Shown: in pieces, positions 16,102 to 24,937 of the stretch
Numbering within the stretch: position 1 is the stretch's first letter
How the letters are laid out: every line of letters starts with the position of its first letter
Origin: JBHELB01 sp041859045
GTDB taxonomy: Bacteria > Hydrogenedentota > Hydrogenedentia > Hydrogenedentales > SLHB01
NCBI GenBank assembly: GCA_041859045.1
Contig: JBHELB010000075.1
Coordinates: 1 to 57,713, forward strand
Length of the DNA: 57,713 bases
Direction: 5' to 3'
Notes under the pieces: model-generated
Told to the model about the DNA's origin: nothing
The model's database searches: none
Seen by the model: only the letters and a program-made list of their open reading frames with translations
Made by a program: the position numbers and the translations under genes

Positions 16102-18909
16102 ATGCGACTCGGGTACTGGAATGGATTGTTCTTGGCGCTGTTGATGGCGTGTCAGGGAGGCTATGCGGCGGAACCGCGCCCCGCTAAGGGAGAGGAGAAA
16201 ATGATCCCGCTCAAGTCTGTGCATCTGCAATTTGAAGAAACGATGGGGAAGCGTGTCGATGCAAATATCGAGCACTGGCTGCTGCGGATGCCCGACGCGA
16301 ATCCCGGCGTGATCGATATGTTTCACCGACGCGATCGGCAGTTGCCGTATCCGCAGGTGGTGCCGTGGGCGGGGGAGTTTGCGGGAAAGTATCTCATTTC
16401 CGCGGTGCAGGCACTGGATATGACGAACGACCCTCGTCTGGAACCTGCCGTACGGGAATTTGTGAATAAGCTGATCGCATCGCAGGCGGAGGATGGTTAC
16501 CTGGGGCCGTTTACGAAGAAAGAACGCCTGCTCTCGCACTGGGACTTGTGGGGACACTACCACTGCATGCTCGGTCTCTTGATGTGGTACGACCGCACGG
16601 GGGATGAACGGGCGATGAATTGCGTGCTGCGCGCCGCAGACCTGATGTGCACAATCTATGTGGGCACGGAACGTCGTCCGGTGCAAGCAGGCGCTCCGGA
16701 AACCAACAATCTCGCCGTGATGCATGTGCTCGCGAATCTCTACCGGCGCACGGGAAATCCGCGTTATCTCGAGTTGGTTCGAGTGATCGAAGAAGACATG
16801 ACTACGGTGGGCGACTGGCTGCGCCAAGGCGAAGCGGGCGTTCCGTTTCATCTGCTCAACGGGCAGGGCTCGCGCTGGGAGAGTCTACACATTGTACAGG
16901 GACTTGCGGAGATGTACCGCGTGACTGGAGAGGAACGCTACAAGAAGGCGGTCCTGACGGCATGGGACAGCATTCGACGTTATGATCGCCATCCCTCGGG
17001 GGCGTTCTCGACCTTCGAGCGGGCGGCGGGCTCCGTGTATGCGGGGGGACAATTGGAAACGTGTTGCAGCGTGGGCTGGACTGCGCTGACGCTGGACGTA
17101 CTAGAGCTCACGGGGAGTCCATTGGCGGCCGACGAGCTTGAACTGACGACGTGGAATCAGGCGCTCGGTTCGCAGCACCCCTCGGGGAATTGGTGCACCT
17201 ACGACACCCCCCTGAACGGCGTGAGGGCTCCGTCGTATCACCAGATCAATTTCCAGTACCGTCCGAGTGCGCCGGAGTTGAACTGCTGCTCCGTGAACGG
17301 TCCGCGTCAGTACGGCCTACTGCGTTCCTGGGCGGTAATGGAAGAGCCTGGGGAGATGCCGGGCGTGGTTGTCAACTACTACGGCCCTGGTACGGTCACG
17401 TTTACGCGATCGAACGGAAATCCATTGACGATCACGCAGGAGACGCGGTACCCGGTAGAAGGTGTCGTGAAGCTTCATGTCGCGCCGAAGAAAAAGGAAA
17501 CGTTCACGCTGCGCCTGCGAATCCCCGCGTGGTCGACGACGACAGCGGTAAGGATCAACGGCAAGGACTGGCCGGAGAAGGTCGCGCCCGGAACGTATCT
17601 CACGGTGACTCGCGCCTGGAAAAAGGGCGACTGCGTGGAATTGGCCTTTGATATGTCACCGCGTTCCTGGACAGGCGCAGGCATCCGGACGGGACGTTCC
17701 GTGTTCTACGCCGGACCGCTGCTGCTTGCATACGATACCTACAACAATGCAACCGAACTGCCTGATCTTGCCCCTCTTGATGCTTCCGCATTCAGGGCGG
17801 AATTGCTCCCGGTAGAGGAGAAGGGCGTGCTCGCGCCGATGGGTTTGTGGAAAACCAAGACGACTAGCGGGGCGGAGATTGTCTTGACCGATTTCGCGAG
17901 TGTCGGCGCGCATGGAACGGAGTATGCGTCGTGGTTGCCCACAGTGAACGCGATGCCGCCTAAGGTGACCCTTGAGGCACCGTCCAACGGGGCGGAGGGC
18001 GGTTCCGGGCCGATCGCGTTCGAATGGGCGTATTTTGGGCCGGCCAAGGGGTGGACCTACGAGTTGACCGTGGCGAAGGACCCGGAGCTAAGGGACGTTG
18101 TGTTGCATCAAGAAAACCTCACCAGCGCGTTCTATCTCGTTTCGGATAGTCTGCTTCCCGAGGGGCGATACTACTGGAACGTTCGTTCTGTAAACGCGGC
18201 GGGAACCGCGACGGATGAAGAAGGTCCTTGGACATTCACCATCGAGCAAGGAAAAGCGCCGCTCTCGATGTATGTCGCCCCAAAGGCCGACGGGCCATTG
18301 GTCGCATCGGCGTTGGATGGCTGCGGGTTACCCACGGCGGGACTTGCGCCAAAGGAAGGCGGTTCCATTCGCAGCGTCGCTGACCGCTTCGGCGCGCCAA
18401 ACAAAGCCGTGGAGTTTTGGTGGTATTGGAGTTTGGCGACGATGCGTTACCGCATCTCGGCGTTTCCCGAAAAGGACTACACCTTTACCGCCTGGATCAA
18501 CCCCGCAAAGGAAGGTCCGCGTGGTGGTGGCGATTTATGGCTGTTCTCGGCGTGGTGCGCGGACAAAGACGATCCGTTGCGTATTGTGATCACTCGCCAA
18601 AACGAAATCGTCGCCTTGATCGAGACGAGTAAGGCTACCTACAAAATACCCGCCGTGCCCGTTGAAAAGGGAACATGGGTACACCTTGCGGTGGTAAAAG
18701 GGGGTAAGACACTCACCCTGTACCTGAATGGAAAACCCAGAGGAACAGTGGCCGTTCCGGAGATCATCGAGAGCGAGAGCAACGCGATAGGCTTGAGCAG
18801 CAATCCCGCTGCCCCGTCACATGCCGATCGCTATGTTGGCGGCATGGACGATTTCGCGTTCTACGGCCGGGCGCTTTCCAAGGAAGAGGTGGAGACTTTG
18901 GCGAAATAG
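16102..18909 (+). CDS. GH127/DUF1680 family glycoside hydrolase with FN3-like and LamG-like domains
   Basis: Likely an exported exo-glycosidase of the beta-L-arabinofuranosidase family GH127. The 935-residue protein has an N-terminal signal peptide, possibly a lipoprotein signal (LLMAC). The (alpha/alpha)6 barrel covers about residues 35-590. Residues matching the GH127 zinc-thiolate active site are visible: Glu319 and Cys321 (LETCC), and Cys395-Cys396 (LNCCSVNG). Residues about 618-715 look like a fibronectin-III-type module, and 730-930 like a LamG/concanavalin sugar-binding domain (YTFTAWINP, VHLAVVKGGKTLTLYLNG). GGAGGG precedes the start. It heads the sugar locus with the FGGY kinase and DUF4838 genes. 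The exact glycan is unknown. Confidence 0.88.
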   Translation: MRLGYWNGLFLALLMACQGGYAAEPRPAKGEEKMIPLKSVHLQFEETMGKRVDANIEHWLLRMPDANPGVIDMFHRRDRQLPYPQVVPWAGEFAGKYLISAVQALDMTNDPRLEPAVREFVNKLIASQAEDGYLGPFTKKERLLSHWDLWGHYHCMLGLLMWYDRTGDERAMNCVLRAADLMCTIYVGTERRPVQAGAPETNNLAVMHVLANLYRRTGNPRYLELVRVIEEDMTTVGDWLRQGEAGVPFHLLNGQGSRWESLHIVQGLAEMYRVTGEERYKKAVLTAWDSIRRYDRHPSGAFSTFERAAGSVYAGGQLETCCSVGWTALTLDVLELTGSPLAADELELTTWNQALGSQHPSGNWCTYDTPLNGVRAPSYHQINFQYRPSAPELNCCSVNGPRQYGLLRSWAVMEEPGEMPGVVVNYYGPGTVTFTRSNGNPLTITQETRYPVEGVVKLHVAPKKKETFTLRLRIPAWSTTTAVRINGKDWPEKVAPGTYLTVTRAWKKGDCVELAFDMSPRSWTGAGIRTGRSVFYAGPLLLAYDTYNNATELPDLAPLDASAFRAELLPVEEKGVLAPMGLWKTKTTSGAEIVLTDFASVGAHGTEYASWLPTVNAMPPKVTLEAPSNGAEGGSGPIAFEWAYFGPAKGWTYELTVAKDPELRDVVLHQENLTSAFYLVSDSLLPEGRYYWNVRSVNAAGTATDEEGPWTFTIEQGKAPLSMYVAPKADGPLVASALDGCGLPTAGLAPKEGGSIRSVADRFGAPNKAVEFWWYWSLATMRYRISAFPEKDYTFTAWINPAKEGPRGGGDLWLFSAWCADKDDPLRIVITRQNEIVALIETSKATYKIPAVPVEKGTWVHLAVVKGGKTLTLYLNGKPRGTVAVPEIIESESNAIGLSSNPAAPSHADRYVGGMDDFAFYGRALSKEEVETLAK

Positions 18910-19000
18910 GAGACCTTTCTTCGATTCTTGCGACAAATGGGCGGGAACCCTATACTCCCTGCCGACAGTGAAGGGGTTTGAAGAAAGGGATTCTAGAGTA

Positions 19001-20476
19001 ATGAAGACTTCCGTGATCGCGGTCCTGGACGTAGGAAAGACGAACAAGAAGGTTAGTCTCTACTCGCGCGCATTTGAAGTCGTGGCGACTGAGCGGACGA
19101 CTCTGGAGACGGTGGACTACGAGGGGCTTGAAGCGGAACGTCCGCTGGAACTCATTGAGTGGTTCGAAGGGGTGCTCAAGAGTTTCTCCGCGGATTACGC
19201 TGTTGAGGCGATCAGCATCACGACGCACGGGGCGACCTGCGCGGTGTTGGACGCGCAAGGCGATTTGGTTCATCCTGTCATTTCCTACACGAGTGCCAAA
19301 GGCGCAGAGGTGCAGGAAGCATTTCACTCGGAATTTGGCTCGCCGGAAGAACTCCATCGTCCCACGGGTACACCGGACTTGGGGTTTGTGAACTTGGCCA
19401 AGGCGCTTTATTACCTCAAAACGCGCAAGCCGGAGGCCTGGAAGCGGGCGAAGCATGTGCTTTTCTATCCCCAGTATCTTGGCTACTTGCTCACGGGGGC
19501 GCTGGGGCTAGAGCCCACGTATCTCGGCAACCATAGTTACCTTTGGAACCTGCAGGAGAATGATTGGAGCACTGTGGCGAGAGGCCTTGGGGTGGACTCC
19601 ATGTTTCCATCGAAGCTTTCCGCGCCGTGGGACAGACTCGGGGCCGTGAAGCCGGAGATTCGCGCAGCCTGCGGATTGCCGGAGTCGTGCCAGGTCACGA
19701 TGGGCATCCACGACTCCAACGCGAATTTCCTGCCCTACCTAGCGCAAGGGCATTCGCATTTTGTGTTGAACTCGACGGGAACATGGTGCGTGCTGATGAG
19801 CACCGCTCCCAATGCGCTGTTGACCGATGAGGAACTGCGACACAAGGTTTTTTTCAACTTGGATGCCTTTAATCGCCCCGTGAAGACCTGCATTTTTCCG
19901 GCGGGTATGGAATATGAGGCCTACATGGGGCTGACGGAGTGCCCGGATCGTGGGGATGATGCATCGCTCGCGGAGGTGATTCGCAAGCGCGCGCTTTTTG
20001 TGTTTCCTGGGGTTTTGCCAGAAGCGAGCGCGTTTCCAGGGACACGCGCAAGGGTTGAGTGTGGTGCGCAGCGCTTTGATCTCGTGGACTTGCGAGCGCA
20101 GGGCGGGAAACCCATGTCCTCGAGCGGGCCGGAGTATGTAGCGGCCCTGAACCTCAGTCTGGCGCTGCAAACGGCCGAACTCTTGCGCAACGTAGGCAAG
20201 GGGCCAGGCACGGATGTGTTTATTGAAGGCGGCTTTTCAAGGAATGTACAGTATTGCAGCCTTCTGGCGGCCCTTTGTCCTGACTGCCGCGTCGCGCTAA
20301 CCAATCTTCGGGAAGGAACTTCGATGGGGGCGGCGCTGCTTGGGTGGATGCTTGCGCAGGGGAATTCGCTGGAGGCCATGAAATCGGAGTTTGAAATTGA
20401 GATCGCGCCGATTCAACCTGCGCAGGCCGAAGGAATTGCGGAATATGCACGTGAATTCATGCGGCGCGTGCAATAG
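19001..20476 (+). CDS. FGGY family carbohydrate kinase
   Basis: Phosphorylates a sugar or keto-sugar with ATP in the cytoplasm. The 491-residue protein has the actin-like fold landmarks: phosphate-1 loop LDVGKTNKKVSL near residue 9, ITTHGATCAVLD, the central MGIHDSNANFLPYL and STGTWCVLMS. The C-terminal adenosine block is FIEGGFSRN, then REGTSMGAALLGWML. It resembles fuculo-/rhamnulokinase-type members more than xylulo- or glycerol kinases, but this is a judgement from motifs. ATG 19001 (MKTSVIAVLDVGK) is the natural start; a longer in-frame extension to 18821 overlaps the GH127 gene and lacks family similarity. It links the secreted glycosidase to central metabolism. Confidence 0.9.
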   Translation: MKTSVIAVLDVGKTNKKVSLYSRAFEVVATERTTLETVDYEGLEAERPLELIEWFEGVLKSFSADYAVEAISITTHGATCAVLDAQGDLVHPVISYTSAKGAEVQEAFHSEFGSPEELHRPTGTPDLGFVNLAKALYYLKTRKPEAWKRAKHVLFYPQYLGYLLTGALGLEPTYLGNHSYLWNLQENDWSTVARGLGVDSMFPSKLSAPWDRLGAVKPEIRAACGLPESCQVTMGIHDSNANFLPYLAQGHSHFVLNSTGTWCVLMSTAPNALLTDEELRHKVFFNLDAFNRPVKTCIFPAGMEYEAYMGLTECPDRGDDASLAEVIRKRALFVFPGVLPEASAFPGTRARVECGAQRFDLVDLRAQGGKPMSSSGPEYVAALNLSLALQTAELLRNVGKGPGTDVFIEGGFSRNVQYCSLLAALCPDCRVALTNLREGTSMGAALLGWMLAQGNSLEAMKSEFEIEIAPIQPAQAEGIAEYAREFMRRVQ

Positions 20477-20510
20477 TTTTTTCTGGGCAACGGGATACAG
20501 GGGAAGCAAG

Positions 20511-23132
20511 ATGAAAACGTGGTGGGTTGCGGGAGTTGTATTGAGCGTTCTGGGGGGAACGTTTTGGGCTGGAGCACAGGAAAAGGCGTGGATCGAGAAG
20601 GCGCAATATGCAAAGGTACAGGTCGTCACGGCCGATGTATCGGGCGAAGAACTAAAGGAAATTTCCCAAGTTTTCGCTGAGTACTGGGAAAAATCGACGG
20701 GGCACAAAGCAACGCGCGGATATCGTCCCAATGCGGGCGCACTGAACGTGTATATCTTTTGGGAGTGCGCTCCGTTCGAACTCGTGAAAGAGATTGATCT
20801 CCCCGCGTTGGGCGAAGAGGGGGTGGCGATCGTCAGTGGCCAGTGCGATGGTTCGCCTGCGCTGTTAATCACGGGCTTCACGCCACGTAGCACGATGAAC
20901 GCCGTCTATGAGTTCTTCGACCGGTATATGGGGGTGCGTTGGCTCGCGCCAGGGGCAACGTACATTCCTGGAGCGCCGGAACGCTTGCCACAGATTCGCT
21001 ATCAGTTTGCGCCCGTCTTCGAATATCGCGATACAACCTATCTGACCTCGGCCGGGCTTCCAGGGCCGGAACTCGCGGAGTACCGCCGGGCGCACCATGT
21101 CTATCCCGGTCCGGGATTTTCCTGCCATACATTCTATGCGGTGTTTCCGCCCGAGAAGTATTTTAGAGAGCACCCAGAGTACTACGCGCTGCTCAACGGC
21201 AAGCGCACAGCCCCGCTCGGGTTTGACTGGTCCTCGCCGGAACTCACGTCCGAACAGGCGTCGCAACGCGCTCAACTCTGTTGCAGTAATCCGGAAGTGG
21301 CGGAAGTCGCGTATACGTATTTTGATGAGCAAATCCGACTCCATCCGGAGAGAAGGACGGTGCATCTTTCGCAGATGGACTGGGTGAGCAATTGCGAATG
21401 CGATGAGTGTCGCGCGATCGACGATCGCGAAGGCACGCCGATGGGTCCCGTGCTGACACTGATCAATCGGATCGCGGACCGAATGGCCCAGGAGCATCCG
21501 GGGTACACCATTGAAACCCTGGCCTACTGGTATACACGCAAGCCTCCCAAGTTCCTCAAGCCGCGCGACAACGTGATCATCAAACTGTGCAGCATAGAGT
21601 GCGATTTTGGACGGCCGCTCGACGATCCGAAGGCCGAACTGAATGTTTCCTTCGCCGATGACATCCGTAAGTGGTCGAAAGTGGCGAAGCGCTTGCATAT
21701 CTGGGACTATACGCCGAATTACGCGTATTACCAGACACCGCATCCGAATTTTCATGTGCTCCAGCCAAACGCACAGTTTTTCGCGAACCACAAGGTGCGC
21801 GGTTTGTTCGAGCAGGGCGCGGAAACGTATGGCTCGGAGTTTAGCTTCCTGCGCGCGTATCTCGTGCACCGGGTGATGTGGAACCCGGATCGTGACCTAG
21901 AAGCGGATATGAACGAGTTTCTTGAACTCTACTACCGCGAGTCCGCGCCGTATATCCGGAAGTACATCGATTTGATGACGCAAACGCTGAAGGCGAGCGG
22001 AAAGCCGATGACGTGTTTTGATAACGCGGTATGGCTCACGCCCGAGTTCGTGGAACAAGGCAATGCGTTGTTCGAGCAGGCGCTCGCCGCAGCAAAGACG
22101 GACGAGATTCGTGCGCGCGTGCGACTTGAGAGACTGGCCATTCGTTTTGCTGCATTGGCCTGTCCGCCGGAACTCACGGTAGATCGCGATTCCATGTCTC
22201 TTGCCTATCCCCCCGCGCCTACCCTTGAGGAGTTCATCGAGGAGACGAAGGCGTTGAAAGTTCCGCCTATGCCGCCGTTTCATGACAGTTACATGAAAGG
22301 CCTGAAGGCACGATTGGGAGACAATCCTCGTCAGGGACTGGACAAGTCGCCCGTCGTCGTCCTGGAGAATGAGCGTTACGTGCTCTGGACCGTGCCCGCA
22401 GCGGGCGGTGCGATACTGCGCTGGACGGACAAGAAGTTTGGCGTGGAACTGCTGCGTGGTTACGAGACCTACGGAAGAGGCGGCGGCTCGTGGCAGGACT
22501 GGACGAACACGCCGGGCCTTCCGGAAAAAGCCGTGGCACTGAAGTATGACCTCGTCGAGCAGAGCCCAAGCGCGGTCCTGATGCGTGGGAACATGGAGCA
22601 GTGGACCTACAAGACAGTCCAAGCGGGATCCGAAGCACGAGTTCGTTCCGTTGAGAACGAGGGGTTGGTGACCGAGCGCCGTATCGAATTCACTCCCGAC
22701 GGACAGGGTGTTCAGCTAACACTCAGTGTGCGCAATACCGGAACGGAAGCCGTAGCTCCGAGCGTGAAGGTGCACCCGGAGTTCTTCCTTCAAACACCGC
22801 AGACGCCTGAGGTGTGGGCGAAGAAAAGCGGACAATGGGAGCGGTTGAATTCGGCTCCCGGCGCGCAGGCGCCGGCCTTTGGCGCTCGGCTGGACCCAGG
22901 GTTTGGTGATATTGCTCTGCGCATGCCGAAGAAGTCGCTGGCGGTCGTGGCTACCTTCGATCCCAAAGAGTTGGAGGCGGTGCAATACTTCTACTCCACT
23001 AACCCCGATGCGATGCACGGGAACTTGGAACTGATCATGTCGAGTGCGCCGCTGGCCCCGGGCGAGTCGCGCAGTGTTTCCGCGGTCTTCCGCGTGACGA
23101 ACGCGAAGCCGAGCAAGGGCTTCGGCCTCTAG
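20511..23132 (+). CDS. Secreted DUF4838 protein, alpha-glucuronidase-like
   Basis: The 873-residue product has a signal peptide (VVLSVLGGTFWAGAQ). A GH67/GH20-type N-terminal domain follows at about 30-150, with ITGFTPRSTMNAVYEFFDRYMGVRWLAPG. The DUF4838 catalytic-type domain spans about 200-470. It includes the Cys cluster NCECDEC at 294-300 and ETLAYWYTRKPPK. The remaining half is helical then beta-rich (LTLSVRNTGTEAV). DUF4838 proteins occur in polysaccharide-degradation loci; activity is not established from sequence. GGGGAAG lies before ATG 20511, 34 bases after the kinase gene, so it is in the same operon as the GH127 and kinase genes. Confidence 0.87.
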   Translation: MKTWWVAGVVLSVLGGTFWAGAQEKAWIEKAQYAKVQVVTADVSGEELKEISQVFAEYWEKSTGHKATRGYRPNAGALNVYIFWECAPFELVKEIDLPALGEEGVAIVSGQCDGSPALLITGFTPRSTMNAVYEFFDRYMGVRWLAPGATYIPGAPERLPQIRYQFAPVFEYRDTTYLTSAGLPGPELAEYRRAHHVYPGPGFSCHTFYAVFPPEKYFREHPEYYALLNGKRTAPLGFDWSSPELTSEQASQRAQLCCSNPEVAEVAYTYFDEQIRLHPERRTVHLSQMDWVSNCECDECRAIDDREGTPMGPVLTLINRIADRMAQEHPGYTIETLAYWYTRKPPKFLKPRDNVIIKLCSIECDFGRPLDDPKAELNVSFADDIRKWSKVAKRLHIWDYTPNYAYYQTPHPNFHVLQPNAQFFANHKVRGLFEQGAETYGSEFSFLRAYLVHRVMWNPDRDLEADMNEFLELYYRESAPYIRKYIDLMTQTLKASGKPMTCFDNAVWLTPEFVEQGNALFEQALAAAKTDEIRARVRLERLAIRFAALACPPELTVDRDSMSLAYPPAPTLEEFIEETKALKVPPMPPFHDSYMKGLKARLGDNPRQGLDKSPVVVLENERYVLWTVPAAGGAILRWTDKKFGVELLRGYETYGRGGGSWQDWTNTPGLPEKAVALKYDLVEQSPSAVLMRGNMEQWTYKTVQAGSEARVRSVENEGLVTERRIEFTPDGQGVQLTLSVRNTGTEAVAPSVKVHPEFFLQTPQTPEVWAKKSGQWERLNSAPGAQAPAFGARLDPGFGDIALRMPKKSLAVVATFDPKELEAVQYFYSTNPDAMHGNLELIMSSAPLAPGESRSVSAVFRVTNAKPSKGFGL

Positions 23133-23180
23133 GCGAGGTCTGCCGCACTCGAACACGGTCGTTCCGCATAGGGAACGGCG

Positions 23181-24196
23181 ATGAATGCAACGGCACGGCG
23201 TGTGTACCCTGCACGATTCCGGAAACGGCGCGTGCGTTGGGGCGCGCACGTCGTGCTTGTTGTTTTATCCCTTTTGTTTGCCGCTCCGTTCCTCTGGATG
23301 ATTTCCACCTCACTTCGATCAGAGGCGCGTATTCGGCGCACGGGCTGGAGTGGTTGCCACAGACCGATCGCGTGAATGCGGAGGGACATCGCGAGATCCT
23401 CTTCGATGGACGAAGGGGGACTGAACTCTCGACGGCGCGCGATGAGATGAGCGTGTTGTTAGTGGGTGGAAAAGAAGTCCGCGCGTGGACAGAGGACTAC
23501 GAAGTCCTGCAACGCTTCGGGCCGCATTGGCAGAACTATGCGCAGGCCTTCCGCACCGTTGATTTTTGGAATGCGCTACGCAACACGCTCTTCGTGTGCG
23601 TAGCGGTGGTGATAGGTACGGTCGCGTCCTCTTCCCTGGTGGCGTACAGCTTTGCCCGTATTCCGTGGCGAGGTCGCAACGCGGTGTTTTTCGCGGTATT
23701 GGCGACAATGATGTTGCCTTACCAAGTCACTTTAATCCCGCTGTTTGCGGTATACCGTGAGTTCGGATGGGTAGGGAGCTTCAAACCCCTCATCATTCCC
23801 GCTTTCTTCGGGGTGCCGTTCTACATTTTCCTTCTCCGTCAGTTCTTTATGGGCATTCCACAGGATCTCAGCGCCGCGGCGCGCATCGACGGCTGCACGG
23901 AGTTGGGCATTTTTCTGCGAGTGATTCTCCCACTGACCAAGCCCGCACTGGCCACGACGGCGCTGTTTACCTTCTTGTTTGAATGGGGCGACTTTCTGCA
24001 TCCGCTCATCTATTTGCAGGACGACCGGCAATATACGCTTGCGATTGCGCTGCAACAGTTCCAAAGCCAGCATGAGAGCGCGTGGGGACCGCTCATGGCG
24101 ATGAGTACCGTCATTACTCTTCCGATCGTTATCCTGTTCTTTCTAACGCAGAAAACATTTATCCAGGGAATCACCCTGACGGGCCTGAAAGGCTAA
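23181..24196 (+). pseudogene. MalG-type sugar ABC transporter permease, one-base frameshift
   Basis: The true N-terminus is at 23181 (MNATARRVYPARF, first helix HVVLVVLSLLFAAPFLWMISTSL). The frame runs off near 23330, and the continuation SAHGLEWLPQ is in the -1 frame. One extra base around 23320-23340 would give a 338-residue protein. Downstream it is a clear MalG permease: HWQNYAQAF, several helices, and the EAA loop AARIDGCTELGIFLRVILPL that contacts the ATPase. An insertion of roughly 75 residues, probably periplasmic, separates the first helix from the core. No partner MalF permease, binding protein or ATPase is in the window, so its operon mates are elsewhere or lost. Confidence 0.84.
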
Positions 24197-24210
24197 ATAA
24201 AGAGGGCGAC

Positions 24211-24933
24211 ATGCGTTTTTCACGGACCGAGATACTTGTGGGCGAAGAAGGGATTGCGCATCTGCGCGGCGCATCGGTGGCGATAGCGGGCTTGGGCGGT
24301 GTGGGTTCCTACGCTGCGGAGGCAATCGTCCGCGCGGGCGTGGGCAGGGTTCTTCTCATCGACTGCGACAGCGTCGAGATATCTAATCTTAACCGTCAAC
24401 TTATCGCGATGGAGAGCACGCTGGGACGTCCGAAGGTGGAGGTGGCCGCTGAACGCTTTCACGACATTAATCCGTCGGCGGAAATCATCGCGCTACGCGA
24501 GACGATTACGCCGGAGAACGTTTCTGCGCTTATCCCGCCGGAATTTGACTGTGTGATTGATGCGATTGATACGGTAGCCTCGAAGATCGCGCTGCTCGCC
24601 ACGCTCCACGCACGCGGGGCGTCGTTTGTGTCGTGCATGGGCGCGGCGAGCCGTCTTAACCCCTCAGGAATTCTTGTTGCGGACATACGCGATACCGCGC
24701 ACTGCGCCCTTGCGCGCATTGTGCGGAAAGAGCTCCGTACGCGCGGCATTGAGCACGGAGTTCGCTGCGTTTATTCTCAAGAGTATTTGAATCGCAGTGT
24801 GGAAGCGCCCGTCGCCGCGGACGGAAGCAAAGCGATGAAGCGTCGCGCGCAAGGCAGCATCTCTTACGTTCCCGGCATCATCGGGCTCACGGCGGCAGGT
24901 TTGATCGTGAACGATATTCTGACGGGCCGATAA
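24211..24933 (+). CDS. tcdA: tRNA threonylcarbamoyladenosine dehydratase (TcdA/CsdL), E1-like
   Basis: TcdA activates t6A37 in ANN-decoding tRNAs with ATP and cyclises it to ct6A. The 240-residue protein has the ThiF/E1 nucleotide loop AGLGGVGSYAAEAI (about residues 28-41). DCDSVEISNLNRQ, CVIDAIDTVASK and SCMGAASRLNP follow, with the conserved Cys-Met-Gly block. ATG 24211 has AGAGGG upstream. It follows the permease by 14 bases, probably by read-through rather than shared function. It converges with the acyltransferase-hydrolase gene, whose stop is 4 bases away. Confidence 0.94.
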   Translation: MRFSRTEILVGEEGIAHLRGASVAIAGLGGVGSYAAEAIVRAGVGRVLLIDCDSVEISNLNRQLIAMESTLGRPKVEVAAERFHDINPSAEIIALRETITPENVSALIPPEFDCVIDAIDTVASKIALLATLHARGASFVSCMGAASRLNPSGILVADIRDTAHCALARIVRKELRTRGIEHGVRCVYSQEYLNRSVEAPVAADGSKAMKRRAQGSISYVPGIIGLTAAGLIVNDILTGR

Positions 24934-24937
24934 CGTA

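Noticed and set aside
15922..16851. 309-codon open frame antisense to the GH127-like gene
   Set aside because: It crosses from one plus-strand gene into the next, and the peptide lacks any recognisable motif.
20865..21869. 334-codon open frame antisense to the DUF4838 gene
   Set aside because: The plus-strand frame has a signal peptide and family motifs; the antisense peptide has none.
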